A stretch of 32,788 nucleotides of DNA, from NCBI GenBank assembly GCA_016124235.1, contig WGOC01000044.1:1-32788 (forward strand), in the 5' to 3' direction. Shown one piece after another: positions 15,633 through 25,229 of this stretch. Numbering within the stretch: the first letter of the stretch is position 1; each line of letters begins with the position of its first letter. The translations under genes and the position numbers were made by a program. The stretch comes from a bacterium. GTDB lineage: Bacteria; Verrucomicrobiota; Verrucomicrobiia; Limisphaerales; RI-55. The notes below the pieces were generated by a model that ran no database searches, was not told the origin of the DNA, and was given only the letters and a program-made list of their open reading frames with translations.

Positions 15633-17036
15633 ATGAAATCTGAGCAATACTTGCGCGACCATTCGCCGCGACTCGACGACCTTTGTTTGTCGCGTCGGCA
15701 GTTTCTTCAACGAGCCGGCATGGGATTCGGTGCGATTGGACTGGCCGGCCTGCTGTCTCGCGGTTCGGCTTTTGGAGAGACACCCGGCACCGTGATCCGT
15801 CCGCAGTTTCCATCCAAGGCCACCCGGATCATTCACATTTTCGCGCAAGGCGGTCCGAGCCACGTCGATACCTGGGACCCCAAACCATTGCTCAACGAAC
15901 GCGACGGTCAGGAACTGCCCGATCTCAAGGGCGTGGCGATGGGTTCGAGTTTCAAGTTCAGCAAACACAGCCGTTCGGGCATTGAGGTGAGCGACGCTTT
16001 TCCGGAGCTGGCGAAGCACGTGGATGACATGACGGTGATTCGCTCAATGTATACCGACATTCCCGCGCACGACGTGGCAACTGTGTTTATGAACACCGGG
16101 TCGTTGCGCATGGCCAAGCCCAGTCTCGGCGCGTGGACGCTCTATGGTCTGGGCAGCGAAAATGAAAACGTGCCGGGTTTCATCTCGTTGCGGACGGGCG
16201 GCAATCCGCCTGGTGGCGTGCTGAACTGGGGCTCCGCGTTTCTACCGGGTAATTTTCAAGCGACCTCGATTAATACGCGCGCGAATTCGGTCGACCAAAT
16301 GATTCAGAACATTCGCAATCATTCGCTCGATCGTGGCGAGCAGCGCCGGCAGCTGGACCTTGTGCAAAAGCTCAATGCGATGCAGCAAAAGAACCTGCAG
16401 GAAGACCCGCAGATGGAGGCGCGAATCAAATCGTTCGAAATGGCTTATCGAATGCAGATGGAAGCGACCGATGCGTTTGATGTGAGCAAGGAGCCGCAGA
16501 ACATTCGCGAACTTTACGGCGATTCGCCGCAGGGCAAACAAATGTTGATCGCGCGCCGATTGATCGAACGCGGTGTGCGGTTCGTGCAGGTATGGGCCAG
16601 CGGCTGGGATCATCACGAGGACATTGCCAACAAACTTGCGGTAAGTGCGAAGCAGGTGGATGGACCGGCGGCGGCGTTGCTGACAGATTTGAAACAACGC
16701 GGGCTGCTCGACAACACGCTGGTGATCTGGGGCGGTGAATTCGGCCGAACGGTTACTCGCGATCGCAACGGCAATGACGATCCGGGACGCGATCACAATA
16801 ACCACGCATTCTCAATCTGGCTGGCCGGCGGCGGCGTGAAGGGTGGCACGGTTTACGGAGCATCTGACGAATTTGGCGCGCGCGCGGTTGAAAACAAAGT
16901 TCACGTTCACGATTTGCACGCGACGGTGCTGCGGCTGTTGGGATTTGATCACACCAAGCTGACCTATCGCTATAACGGACGCGATTTCCGGTTGACCGAC
17001 AACTACGGAAAAGTCGTCGATGGAATTTTGGCCTGA
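15633..17036 (+). CDS. DUF1501 family protein with Tat signal
   Basis: DUF1501 proteins have an alkaline-phosphatase/sulfatase-like fold and are abundant in Planctomycetota and Verrucomicrobiota, usually encoded beside DUF1549/DUF1553 genes; the biochemical role is unproven. The 467-residue product carries a twin-arginine signal, SRRQFLQRAG at residues 20-29, followed by a hydrophobic stretch (FGAIGLAGLLSRG), so it is exported folded. Hallmarks include IIHIFAQGGPSHVDTWDPKP, DDMTVIRSMYTDIPAHD, LIERGVRFVQVWASGWDHHE and VIWGGEFGRT, the last two holding likely metal-binding residues. The C-terminus DHTKLTYRYNGRDFRLTD is typical. The ATG at 15633 is the only start that keeps the full Tat motif. 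The partner gene follows in the same direction. Confidence 0.93.
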   Translation: MKSEQYLRDHSPRLDDLCLSRRQFLQRAGMGFGAIGLAGLLSRGSAFGETPGTVIRPQFPSKATRIIHIFAQGGPSHVDTWDPKPLLNERDGQELPDLKGVAMGSSFKFSKHSRSGIEVSDAFPELAKHVDDMTVIRSMYTDIPAHDVATVFMNTGSLRMAKPSLGAWTLYGLGSENENVPGFISLRTGGNPPGGVLNWGSAFLPGNFQATSINTRANSVDQMIQNIRNHSLDRGEQRRQLDLVQKLNAMQQKNLQEDPQMEARIKSFEMAYRMQMEATDAFDVSKEPQNIRELYGDSPQGKQMLIARRLIERGVRFVQVWASGWDHHEDIANKLAVSAKQVDGPAAALLTDLKQRGLLDNTLVIWGGEFGRTVTRDRNGNDDPGRDHNNHAFSIWLAGGGVKGGTVYGASDEFGARAVENKVHVHDLHATVLRLLGFDHTKLTYRYNGRDFRLTDNYGKVVDGILA

Positions 17037-17134
17037 GTTTTTTGAGATGAATGCTGTCGAAAATCGCCAAGCGCAGGTCCGGCGGGCAGTTCTGTCAAAA
17101 GTGATTCGCATGGTTCGTTTTCAAAAAGGTGGAA

Positions 17135-17182
17135 CCGGCACTCCGTGCCGGCCGCGGCGCGTGCGAAGCGCACGCCCCACTT
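17135..17182 (+). repeat. GC-rich hairpin repeat, copy B (two stems)
   Basis: CCGGCAC (17135-17141), loop TCC, GTGCCGG (17145-17151) form a perfect 7-bp stem. A second stem follows, GGCGCGTGC (17156-17164), loop GAA, GCGCACGCC (17168-17176). The second half (17152-17182) matches copy A at 5201-5231 at 25 of 31 positions, ending in the shared CGCCCCACTT. It lies between the DUF1501 stop and the PSCyt1 start. Confidence 0.6.
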
Positions 17183-17208
17183 ACGCCATCGAGTCCAGGT
17201 TTCTTTTG

Positions 17209-20061
17209 GTGAGATGCCGTTCACTCTTGGTTTTAACCGCAGCGATTTTCTTTACGCTGTCCGTCACATCTCGCGCTGCCAAACTTTCGCGTGCGGAATC
17301 GGATTTCTTTGAAACGAAGATTCGTCCGCTGTTTGCTGACAATTGTTACAAGTGCCACAGCCAGTCCGGCGGCAAGGTGAAAGGCGGACTCGAACTCGAC
17401 TGGAAAGGTGGTTGGCAAAAAGGCGGCGATTCCGGTGAAGCGGTGATCAAGCCTGGCGATCCTGCGAACAGCCTGCTGATCAAGGCGATTCATTACACCG
17501 ATCCGGACCTGCAGATGCCGCCCAAGAACCAGAAGCTGACCGACGAACAAATTGCCGCGTTGGAAAGCTGGGTGAAAATGGGCGCTCCGGATCCGCGCAC
17601 TGAACAACCATCCGAGACGCCAAAAGTAACGGCACCGAGCGGTAAAGATCACTGGTCGTTCGAGTCGCTGAAAAACCCTACACCACCGCAGGTGAAGGAC
17701 TCGGCCTGGATACACAACGATATCGACCGGTTTGTCCTCGCGAAGTTGGAAGCCAACGGTATTCATCCCAATCCGGTCGCCGACAAACGCACGCTTATCC
17801 GGCGCGCGTATTACGATTTGATCGGTCTGCCGCCCACTCCGGAGCAAGTGGACGCGTTTCTGGCGGATGGATCGACCAATGCATTTGAAAGTGTGGTGGA
17901 TCAGCTGCTCGCGTCACCGCATTACGGCGAACGCTGGGGCCGACATTGGCTCGACGTCGCTCGCTACTCCGATACCAAGGGTCAATTCAAACGCAATCGC
18001 GAAACGTCGTTGTATCCTTACGCGTGGACGTATCGCGATTACGTGATCAACGCGTTCAACGAAGACAAACCTTACAACGAGTTCATCCTCGAACAACTGG
18101 CGGCTGATCAACTGGGCTTCAAAAAGGACGACTCGCGCCTGGCTGCGCTGGGATTCCTTACTGTGGGCGACCATTTCAATGGCATGGTCAACGATATCAT
18201 CAACGACCGGATTGACGTGACGACGAAGGCGTTTCTGGGACTCACGGTTTCCTGCGCGCGGTGTCACGATCACAAGTTCGATCCCATCCCGACGGCCGAT
18301 TACTATTCGTTGTACGGCGTTTTCAGTAACAGCGTGGAGCCGAACGACGCGCCCGTGGTTGAACAAGATGGAACGCCCGCCGAGCAGCGGGATTACGACG
18401 CCAAACACCGGCAGATGGAATCACGTCTAGAAAACCTGGCGGACGACGTTTCAGCATCGGCGTTCGGAGATTATCGCAAACAGAGTGCGATTTATTTATT
18501 CGCGCTGACGTTGTCCGATAAAGACCGCTCAGATTACGTGCGCAAAAACGGTGGCGACCCGTCGCTCGTTCGCAATTGGCAACGACTGGTCCAAGCCGGT
18601 GCCCGTCGCGAGGTCGGCATCTTTGGTCCGTGGTTGTTGTTGACGCGGATGCCGGACCCTCGTTTCGAGCAGTTCGCTCCGCGCGCCATTGCAAACCTCG
18701 AGCGCAATCCCAAGGCCGGAGTATTGCAGCCGGCCGTCAAACAGGCTTTGCGCAGTGCGAAGATTTCCACGAAGGCGGATCTGGCGATTGCGTACGGCAA
18801 CTTGATTGCCGGCAACGATCCGGCCTTCAACGCTGCGTTTAACGATTTGATCAATCGGGTTGGTCCGCTTGTCGCTCGCGGCAAGGCGCGCAATCAATAT
18901 CGTGCTCTGACGGAGCAGCTCTCGACGTTGGAAATGGCGCATCCCGGTGCGCCGGGGCGAGCGATGATGATGGTGGATGTCGCCCAGCCAAAGGACATGC
19001 CGATCCTGATTCGTGGTGAATCCAACAATCGCGGACGTGTTGTGTCCCGGCAGTTTTTGGAAGTGCTGTCGCCGGCGAAACGCCAGCCGTTCACCCATGG
19101 CAGCGGCCGGCTTGATCTTGCGCGGGCGATCGCCAGCACCAACTGCCCGCTGACTGCGCGAGTCATCGTAAATCGCGTTTGGGAATACCATTTTGGCGAA
19201 GGCTTTGTGAACACGCCGGACGATCTTGGCAATCAATCTGAACCGCCCAGTCATCCCGAGTTGCTCGACTTCTTGGTGGGTGAATTCATGCGTGATGGCT
19301 GGTCATTAAAAAGACTCCACAAGGAAATCCTGATGTCGGCCACGTGGCAACAGAGCAGCGACAACCATCCGGAGTTCGCGGCGAAGGATCCTTTTAACCG
19401 ATTGCTTTGGCGCGCGAATGTCCGCCGCCTCGATTTTGAACCTTTGCGCGATTCCATACTCTACGTGGGCGGTCAGCTGGATTTGACGGTCGGCGGCAAG
19501 CCGGTCGATCTCTCCGAGGGAACGCACTTGACGCAGAAACGCGGTGCCTCGGTTCTAACGCGCGGAGGAATAAAGCTTTCGCGGGAGCCGCGGCGCTCGG
19601 TTTATGGATTTGTTGATCGCAGTGATTTGTTGGAAATGATGAACGTCTTCGACTTCGCGTCGCCGGATATGCCGACGGGCAAGCGCTACGAAACGACAGT
19701 TCCTCAACAAGCGCTTTTTTTGATGAACAGTCCGCGGGTCGTCGAGCAGGCGAACAATATCGTGAGCCGCACTGAATTTGGTGAATTGAAGAACGACGAA
19801 GCGCGGATTCGTTTTCTCTATGAGCTGTTGTTTCAACGCGAAGCGACGATGAGTGAGATCGCGTTGGGCAAGCAATTTGTGGAGACCGATGTGGCCGCGT
19901 CTTTTGAAGCGGACAGCCCACGGGACATTGGTGACAAACCGCGATACGGTCGGTCTGCTCTGTTGCGAGCACCGCAAGTCGTCGAATCAAAGCTGGCGAA
20001 TCGCTGGGCCGAATACGCGCAAGCCCTGTTGATGACCGACGAGTTTTCGTTTGTGGATTGA
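17209..20061 (+). CDS. PSCyt1-DUF1549-DUF1553 (PSD1) protein with a c-type cytochrome motif
   Basis: The open frame extends back to 17020, but the upstream part would translate the GC-rich hairpin repeat and part of the DUF1501 gene. The GTG at 17209, 9 bp after AGG, yields a proper signal peptide (MRCRSLLVLTAAIFFTLSVT) and 950 residues. Domains in order are planctomycete cytochrome C (about 37-130) with the haem site CYKCH at 46-50 and ending in DLQMPPKNQKLTDEQIAALE. DUF1549 follows (about 165-395, with FVLAKLEANGIHPNP and GERWGRHWLDVARYSDT). DUF1553 is at about 640-900 (LDLARAIASTNCPLTARVIV, NRVWEYHFGEG). Such proteins are exported and pair with DUF1501 partners; degradation of complex polysaccharides has been suggested, but function remains unproven. 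Confidence 0.92.
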   Translation: MRCRSLLVLTAAIFFTLSVTSRAAKLSRAESDFFETKIRPLFADNCYKCHSQSGGKVKGGLELDWKGGWQKGGDSGEAVIKPGDPANSLLIKAIHYTDPDLQMPPKNQKLTDEQIAALESWVKMGAPDPRTEQPSETPKVTAPSGKDHWSFESLKNPTPPQVKDSAWIHNDIDRFVLAKLEANGIHPNPVADKRTLIRRAYYDLIGLPPTPEQVDAFLADGSTNAFESVVDQLLASPHYGERWGRHWLDVARYSDTKGQFKRNRETSLYPYAWTYRDYVINAFNEDKPYNEFILEQLAADQLGFKKDDSRLAALGFLTVGDHFNGMVNDIINDRIDVTTKAFLGLTVSCARCHDHKFDPIPTADYYSLYGVFSNSVEPNDAPVVEQDGTPAEQRDYDAKHRQMESRLENLADDVSASAFGDYRKQSAIYLFALTLSDKDRSDYVRKNGGDPSLVRNWQRLVQAGARREVGIFGPWLLLTRMPDPRFEQFAPRAIANLERNPKAGVLQPAVKQALRSAKISTKADLAIAYGNLIAGNDPAFNAAFNDLINRVGPLVARGKARNQYRALTEQLSTLEMAHPGAPGRAMMMVDVAQPKDMPILIRGESNNRGRVVSRQFLEVLSPAKRQPFTHGSGRLDLARAIASTNCPLTARVIVNRVWEYHFGEGFVNTPDDLGNQSEPPSHPELLDFLVGEFMRDGWSLKRLHKEILMSATWQQSSDNHPEFAAKDPFNRLLWRANVRRLDFEPLRDSILYVGGQLDLTVGGKPVDLSEGTHLTQKRGASVLTRGGIKLSREPRRSVYGFVDRSDLLEMMNVFDFASPDMPTGKRYETTVPQQALFLMNSPRVVEQANNIVSRTEFGELKNDEARIRFLYELLFQREATMSEIALGKQFVETDVAASFEADSPRDIGDKPRYGRSALLRAPQVVESKLANRWAEYAQALLMTDEFSFVD

Positions 20062-20156
20062 TCGACCGGTCGAATTTTCTCGGCTACCATCAAGTTTTAT
20101 CTTTGCTGACTTTTCTGCCTCCGGCTTAATGGCCGGAATTCGTCAAACGAGTCGAT

Positions 20157-22817
20157 ATGATCTACTTACGCTTTTTCATGGCGGGCTTCGCCAGCCGGGC
20201 ATTTTCTTGCGCGCTCATTTCGCTGGCCGCCATCGCCAGCCTGCGGGCCGCTGAGTCAAATTCGGTTCCACCTCCGTTAACGCCGGCCGACAATTTGAAC
20301 ATCACGATTCCGCGCTCGGCCCTGGGCAAGGATTATCTCATGTCCATGTCCGTGATTCCGCAGGCGGGAGCGCCGACGAGCCGTGGGTTGTCGGGGAAGG
20401 TTGTTGAGTTTGAGTTGTTCCATGACGGTGTGGACATGTATGAGTCGAGCGAAGGAATGGTCGTGACCACCGATCTGCCTTCCCGTCTCCTGCTGGCCAC
20501 CTTTCCCATCGTTGAGCAGGACGACTCCAAGATCGTCATCGACTTCAACAAGGGCATGCGACGGGTTTTCACCGAGGGCTGGTATGGTGGCTCCGGCGGG
20601 TTTCGCCCTTCCGAGTCGGAGACTGTCGAGGAAGTTCCGGACGGCCGCGTGTTTGCCGTTAACGAAACCGGGGACCAGTTGGTGATTCGGCAAAGCGTGC
20701 AGTCGCGCGATCGTGAATTTGCCCAGAACGTCGAAAGCCGTTACGAGATTCGTTATTTCTTCATCCCGTACGTCAAAGGTGATTTCGACGCCCGGGAAAT
20801 GGCGCCGTATGAAACGCGCTACGCACGCTTCTGGGAGTTGCCCGGAAAGGTGGAAACCGAGTCCGGCCGGACGACGATCAAAATGGGCCGGTTCGATATC
20901 GCCAAGCCGGTGAAGTTTTATTACAGCGCCAACACGCCCAAGGATTATGTGGGCGCCGTCAAAGACGGAATCCTTTACTGGAATCGGGCCTTCGGCCGGG
21001 ACGTGGTGCAGGTGGAGGAAGCGCCGGACGGTGTGACCGCGCCGGACTCGCGTTACAACATCGTTCAATGGGTGCCGTGGGACAGCGCGGGATTCGCCTA
21101 CGCCGACGTGTTGTTTGATCCGCTGACCGGCCGCGCGCGGCACGGTCAGGCGTACATGACCAGTGTGTTTGGCATTGTCGGTAAATCGCGGGCGCGGGTG
21201 TTGCTGCGGGCGATGCGCGAAATCGCAGACTCCGGCAAGAAGGAGAAAGGCGACGACAAGCCCAAAAATCCGGGATTACGCTGGCTCTACGGCCAGACGG
21301 CGTGCCAGTTGGATCCGGTGGCGTTTGCCCAACAAATGGCGGACGGCCTGGAGGAGCTGCTCGCCGACGACGCCTTGACCGACGAGGCCGTGTTGCGGGC
21401 CTCGCAGGATTACGTGCGGGAAGTCGTGTCGCATGAAGTGGGGCACGTGCTTGGGCTAAGACACAATTTTGCCGGCAGTCTGGCGGCGACCATGAGCCCC
21501 AAAGAGCTCGACGAATTCATCAAGGATTATGTCCGCGGCAAGGATCTGGAAAAGTACAAGGACAAAAACGTTTCCAATTCCATGATGGAATACACCGTCT
21601 TCAAGGGCAGCGTGTTTGTCGGCTGGAAAATGCGGAACACCACCAACGCCCTGCCGCATGATCAGGCGGCCATCCAATGGGGTTACTTCGACAACAAATC
21701 CGTGGTGACCAACAAGATGTTGTTTGCGACCGACCAGGATGCCTCCAAGTACGGTGATGTGACGACGTTTGATTACGGTAACGAACCGGTGCTGGCGGCC
21801 TACAGCGACTTGAGCGACGAGATTGTCAATCTGCCGAACAATGTGATCGAAACCTACATTCGCGCCAAGGCGCCGCGGGATCCTCGTGACCGTGTGCCGC
21901 TGGAGCGCGTGAACCTTTCGTTTCAATCGTACGCCAACCAGATTGGTGCCGACTACGACCGGGTTTTGCGTTGGTTCAAGGCGTCGACGCGTTCCCTCAA
22001 AGTCGAAAACCAGTTCGATTTCATTGGTGACCTCAATGAAAAGGAACGCAAACAGGCCCACTGGCTGGCGCTGACCAATCAAATCGAAAAGCTCGGGGGC
22101 ATTGATCGCGTCGGTTTCGCGTGGCTGCCAACCGATCTGAAGCTCGATACGAAGAAAGAACCCGAAGGTGTCGTTGCCGCGAACAAGATTGTGTCGACGA
22201 ACCTGGCTGCCCGCCTCGAAAAACTCCTTCAATCACCGGCCTACACAAATTTCGTTGGCCTGGACGAAAAGAAGTACAGCTTCACCCCCGACGAGCAAAA
22301 ACTGATTGTGAAACAGGGCAGGAAGATGTTCAAGGAACTCGAAGAAGCTGTGCTCGCACGTGTCCTCAAATCCTATGAAAACGCTCCCCGGGATCTCGGC
22401 CTCGAAGCTTTCGGAGTGCTGGATGATGACGATGTTGTTTCGCAATTGGAAAAGCGCATCGTCGACCTCGCCAAGTACGTCATCATGACCAAGAACGACG
22501 ACAACCGCATCAAAGGCAAAGTCGACAAAGCTTACGTCGAAGTGGTCGATTTCAAGTACGAACAGGAGACACGATTGGCGGCCGCGAAGGCGTTGAACGA
22601 CAAGACGGGTTCGTATCCGGCGTGGTCCAAGGAAGCCAAGGGCGGCTTGAATAAATCACTCAAGGACGAAGTGGAGGGCGCGCTGAACGTTTCCAATTTC
22701 AAGGATTTCAAGGACTCGGTCCTGTCGCGTCCGCTGCGGGAATGGTATCTGCGCCAGCAGGAAATTCTTAAACTATTGCCGCCCACCAAGGACGACAAAC
22801 CGGACGACAAAAAGTAG
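20157..22817 (+). CDS. Large secreted zinc metalloprotease (metzincin-type, DUF5117/DUF4953-like)
   Basis: The 886-residue product starts at the ATG at 20157, or possibly at 20178, and has an N-terminal hydrophobic signal ending near LRAAES. The zinc site HEVGHVLGLRH at residues 426-436 matches HExxHxxGxxH, with His426, His430, His436 as ligands and Glu427 as the catalytic base. The surrounding DYVREVVSHEVGHVLGLRHN and the NIVQWVPWDSAGFAYADVLF segment are typical of the DUF5117/DUF4953 family of exported metalloproteases. The C-terminal third is highly charged and helical. The enzyme probably digests protein outside or in the periplasm; its target is unknown. The gene sits between the PSCyt1-PSD1 gene and the TonB operon, in the same direction, and is most likely transcribed alone. 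Confidence 0.9.
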   Translation: MIYLRFFMAGFASRAFSCALISLAAIASLRAAESNSVPPPLTPADNLNITIPRSALGKDYLMSMSVIPQAGAPTSRGLSGKVVEFELFHDGVDMYESSEGMVVTTDLPSRLLLATFPIVEQDDSKIVIDFNKGMRRVFTEGWYGGSGGFRPSESETVEEVPDGRVFAVNETGDQLVIRQSVQSRDREFAQNVESRYEIRYFFIPYVKGDFDAREMAPYETRYARFWELPGKVETESGRTTIKMGRFDIAKPVKFYYSANTPKDYVGAVKDGILYWNRAFGRDVVQVEEAPDGVTAPDSRYNIVQWVPWDSAGFAYADVLFDPLTGRARHGQAYMTSVFGIVGKSRARVLLRAMREIADSGKKEKGDDKPKNPGLRWLYGQTACQLDPVAFAQQMADGLEELLADDALTDEAVLRASQDYVREVVSHEVGHVLGLRHNFAGSLAATMSPKELDEFIKDYVRGKDLEKYKDKNVSNSMMEYTVFKGSVFVGWKMRNTTNALPHDQAAIQWGYFDNKSVVTNKMLFATDQDASKYGDVTTFDYGNEPVLAAYSDLSDEIVNLPNNVIETYIRAKAPRDPRDRVPLERVNLSFQSYANQIGADYDRVLRWFKASTRSLKVENQFDFIGDLNEKERKQAHWLALTNQIEKLGGIDRVGFAWLPTDLKLDTKKEPEGVVAANKIVSTNLAARLEKLLQSPAYTNFVGLDEKKYSFTPDEQKLIVKQGRKMFKELEEAVLARVLKSYENAPRDLGLEAFGVLDDDDVVSQLEKRIVDLAKYVIMTKNDDNRIKGKVDKAYVEVVDFKYEQETRLAAAKALNDKTGSYPAWSKEAKGGLNKSLKDEVEGALNVSNFKDFKDSVLSRPLREWYLRQQEILKLLPPTKDDKPDDKK

Positions 22818-22831
22818 TTGTTTCAAGCAAT

Positions 22832-22867
22832 GGCCGGTTCGAAGAGTGATTGATGGCGGCCCTTTTT
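22832..22867 (+). terminator. Weak candidate terminator after the metalloprotease gene
   Basis: GGCCG (22832-22836) and CGGCC (22857-22861) can pair over a 20-base loop and are followed by a run of five T (22863-22867). The stem is short and the loop long, so this is only suggestive. Confidence 0.3.
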
Positions 22868-23054
22868 CTGCATGTCCGGTTGTTAGTTTCCGCGGGTTTT
22901 GTACGAACCAACCGGTCCTTGAGAAGTGCGCAGGGAAAGGTTCGCATTTGAGGCTGAATGGATGGCTGCTCAGAATTGCCGGGGGCTCCGGGTTGAAACT
23001 TAATCGTAACGTTTGCGCCATCTCCGTGTCACACAGGCGTCGCACTGTCCGCCC

Positions 23055-23819
23055 GTGCGATTCCTGTTTGCAGTCCTGCTTCTAAACTTCTTTGGCGGTT
23101 GTTTTGTACCCAAGGTCAGCGCCTTCGATCCTGCGTTGGAATCTTCCCAGGCGACCTTCGAAAAGTGGATCGATGTCCGCGACGGAATTGCCAGGGACAA
23201 GCGAAGCTGGCAGGAGGAGAAGGAGCTTCTGGCCGAGGAAATCCGGTTGCTGAAGGACGAAATCGCAACGTTGAAGGAGAAGTCTGAGCGACTCGATACC
23301 GAAACCGGCCAGACTGAAAAGGATCTCGCGAAGATTTCTTCCGAAAACGAAATCTACAAGTCCGCCGCCGAAAAAGTGGAGAAGGCCGTGGCGGGATTTG
23401 AAACGTCGATTCACAAGCTGGAGCCCGCGTTTCCCGAGGTTTTACAGGAGACTTTGAAACCGCTCGTGAGCCGCCTGCCCAAGGAAGGCACAAAAACCAA
23501 GGCTGGAATTAGTGAACGCATGCAGGCAGTGATCGGTGTGTTGAGCCAGGTCGACAAGTTCAACAACGCGCTGACCACGGTGCCCGAGTTGCGCAAGAAT
23601 GCCGAAGGCAAGGAGGTGCAAGTGCAGACGCTCTACCTCGGTCTGTCGCAGGCCTGGTTTGTCGGCCTGGACGGAGCGTTCGCCGGTCACGACGTTCCGG
23701 GACCGGAGGGGTGGACGTGGACTTCCGATGCGGATGCGCAACAAGTGAAGACCGCCATCAACATTCAGCAGAACACGGGCGTTGCCCAATACGTGGGGTT
23801 GCCGGTGACGGTCAAATAG
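23055..23819 (+). CDS. DUF3450 family protein, first gene of a TonB2-like system
   Basis: The open frame reaches back to a TTG at 23013, but the GTG at 23055 gives a clean signal peptide (MRFLFAVLLLNFFGGCFVPK), so I prefer it; no good ribosome-binding site supports either. The 254-residue product has a charged coiled-coil region at about 40-110 (EEKELLAEEIRLLKDEIATL), then a globular part with VQTLYLGLSQAWFVGLDGAF. The end, GVAQYVGLPVTVK, is characteristic of DUF3450. In marine gammaproteobacteria this family is encoded next to TtpC, ExbB2, ExbD2 and TonB2 and is thought to be a periplasmic accessory factor. Here it precedes the same set, with 9 bp to the next gene. Confidence 0.85.
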   Translation: MRFLFAVLLLNFFGGCFVPKVSAFDPALESSQATFEKWIDVRDGIARDKRSWQEEKELLAEEIRLLKDEIATLKEKSERLDTETGQTEKDLAKISSENEIYKSAAEKVEKAVAGFETSIHKLEPAFPEVLQETLKPLVSRLPKEGTKTKAGISERMQAVIGVLSQVDKFNNALTTVPELRKNAEGKEVQVQTLYLGLSQAWFVGLDGAFAGHDVPGPEGWTWTSDADAQQVKTAINIQQNTGVAQYVGLPVTVK

Positions 23820-23828
23820 AATTTCCCG

Positions 23829-25229
23829 ATGAAGAAACGAGTTGTTGCCATTTTTGCGTTTGTCTGGCTGGGCGCTATTTTCGTGAACGCGGCCGAGGGC
23901 ATTGAGGAAGCCGCGGTAGCCATGTCCAATCGTCTTGCCCAAGCCTCCGCGGAGCGCGCCCAACTTCAGGAGCAGATCGCTTCCGAAAAAATTCCCATGA
24001 TCAAGGAACGCAACAACCTGGAAGCCGAGGTCATCGCGTTGCGCCAGGCGGTTGAAAAAAAAGAAAGTCTCAAGAACGGAAAAGCCGATGTCCTGAAAGC
24101 GGCCGAGAAGGAACTCAAGTCGCGCGAAGATGAAGTCAACTACGTTGCCGGGCTCCTGACTGATTACGCGCGCAATTTTGAAACGCGCATTCACATCGCG
24201 GAAATGCAGCGCTATCACGACGCGATCGAGGCGGCTAAGTCGGCGGGGGACAATTCCACTTTGGATGCGGGCACCAAGTTCGATCGGCAATTGCCGTTGA
24301 TCGAAACGTCTTTGGAGCGCGTTCAAAATCTGCTGGGCGGCGACACGTTCAAAGGCCGGGCATTGGTCGAGGATGGCACGATGGCGACCGGTAAAATCAT
24401 GATTCTCGGCCCGGTGGGGTTGTTCGCTTCCGATGATGGCAAAAGCGCCGGGCTGGTTTCCTTGGAATTGAAATCACCAGAACCGTCGGTCGTTGATCCC
24501 GGTTCCGGGCTGGTGGGCGATGTGAAGAAACTCGTCGCGAACGACTCCGGCACACTTCCGCTGGACCCGTCGTTGGGGAACGCCCGCAAAATCGCCGCGA
24601 CCAAGGACACGTTGATCGGCCAGTGGAAAAAAGGCGGTCCGGTCATGATCCCGATTCTCCTGCTGGGTTTTGTTTCGCTGATTGTCGGCGTGTTGAAATG
24701 GTTGCAAGTGGGACGCATCCGCAAAGCCACTGCTCGCGACGTACAAGTCGTTTTGGAACAACTGCGAGCCGGCCACAAAAATGCCGCGATGGAACACGCA
24801 GCGCGCATTGGAGGACCGAGTGGCGAAATGTTGAAACGAGCGGTCGAACATTCCGGTGACGACAAGGAACTGATCGAGGAAGTGTTGTACGAGCAGATGC
24901 TCGATACGCGGCCACGCTTGGAAAAGATGATGCCCCTGATCGCGTTGACCGCTGCGACCGCGCCGTTGCTGGGACTGCTCGGCACGGTTACCGGCATGAT
25001 CAACACGTTCAACCTGATCTCCGTTTTCGGCACCGGCGATCCACGCATGTTGTCATCGGGTATTTCTGAAGCACTCATCACGACCGAGTACGGTTTGATC
25101 GTCGCAATTCCGGCTTTGCTGATTCACGCCGTTGTGTCGCGGCAAACCAAAGGCTTGCTGGGCAGCATGGAGCAGGCGGCGGTCGCCTTCATCAACGGAA
25201 TTCCTTCACGCAAGGAGAACAAAGCTTGA
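23829..25229 (+). CDS. TtpC-like MotA/TolQ/ExbB family proton channel protein with periplasmic extension
   Basis: This 466-residue protein has the TtpC layout known from the Vibrio TonB2 system: a signal sequence (residues 1-22), a long coiled coil (about 30-120; RNNLEAEVIALRQAVEKKES), a middle domain, and a C-terminal ExbB/TolQ domain. Three hydrophobic helices lie near 269-290, 367-390 and 421-436. The second contains the hallmark TAPLLGLLGTVTGMINTFNL, and the third follows SGISEALITTEYGLIVAIPA. TtpC joins ExbB2/ExbD2 to pass the energy of the proton gradient to TonB. The stop overlaps the next start by four bases. The name TtpC is not used as a symbol because only the layout is seen. Confidence 0.88.
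   Translation: MKKRVVAIFAFVWLGAIFVNAAEGIEEAAVAMSNRLAQASAERAQLQEQIASEKIPMIKERNNLEAEVIALRQAVEKKESLKNGKADVLKAAEKELKSREDEVNYVAGLLTDYARNFETRIHIAEMQRYHDAIEAAKSAGDNSTLDAGTKFDRQLPLIETSLERVQNLLGGDTFKGRALVEDGTMATGKIMILGPVGLFASDDGKSAGLVSLELKSPEPSVVDPGSGLVGDVKKLVANDSGTLPLDPSLGNARKIAATKDTLIGQWKKGGPVMIPILLLGFVSLIVGVLKWLQVGRIRKATARDVQVVLEQLRAGHKNAAMEHAARIGGPSGEMLKRAVEHSGDDKELIEEVLYEQMLDTRPRLEKMMPLIALTAATAPLLGLLGTVTGMINTFNLISVFGTGDPRMLSSGISEALITTEYGLIVAIPALLIHAVVSRQTKGLLGSMEQAAVAFINGIPSRKENKA

Noticed and set aside
22876..22915. Inverted repeat CCGGTTG / CAACCGG upstream of the TonB operon as an operator
   Set aside because: The arms are short with 26 bases between, and no second copy was seen in front of another gene.
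23442..24326. A 294-codon minus-strand frame across DUF3450 and the TtpC-like gene
   Set aside because: It spans a boundary between two well-supported genes and has no recognisable content.
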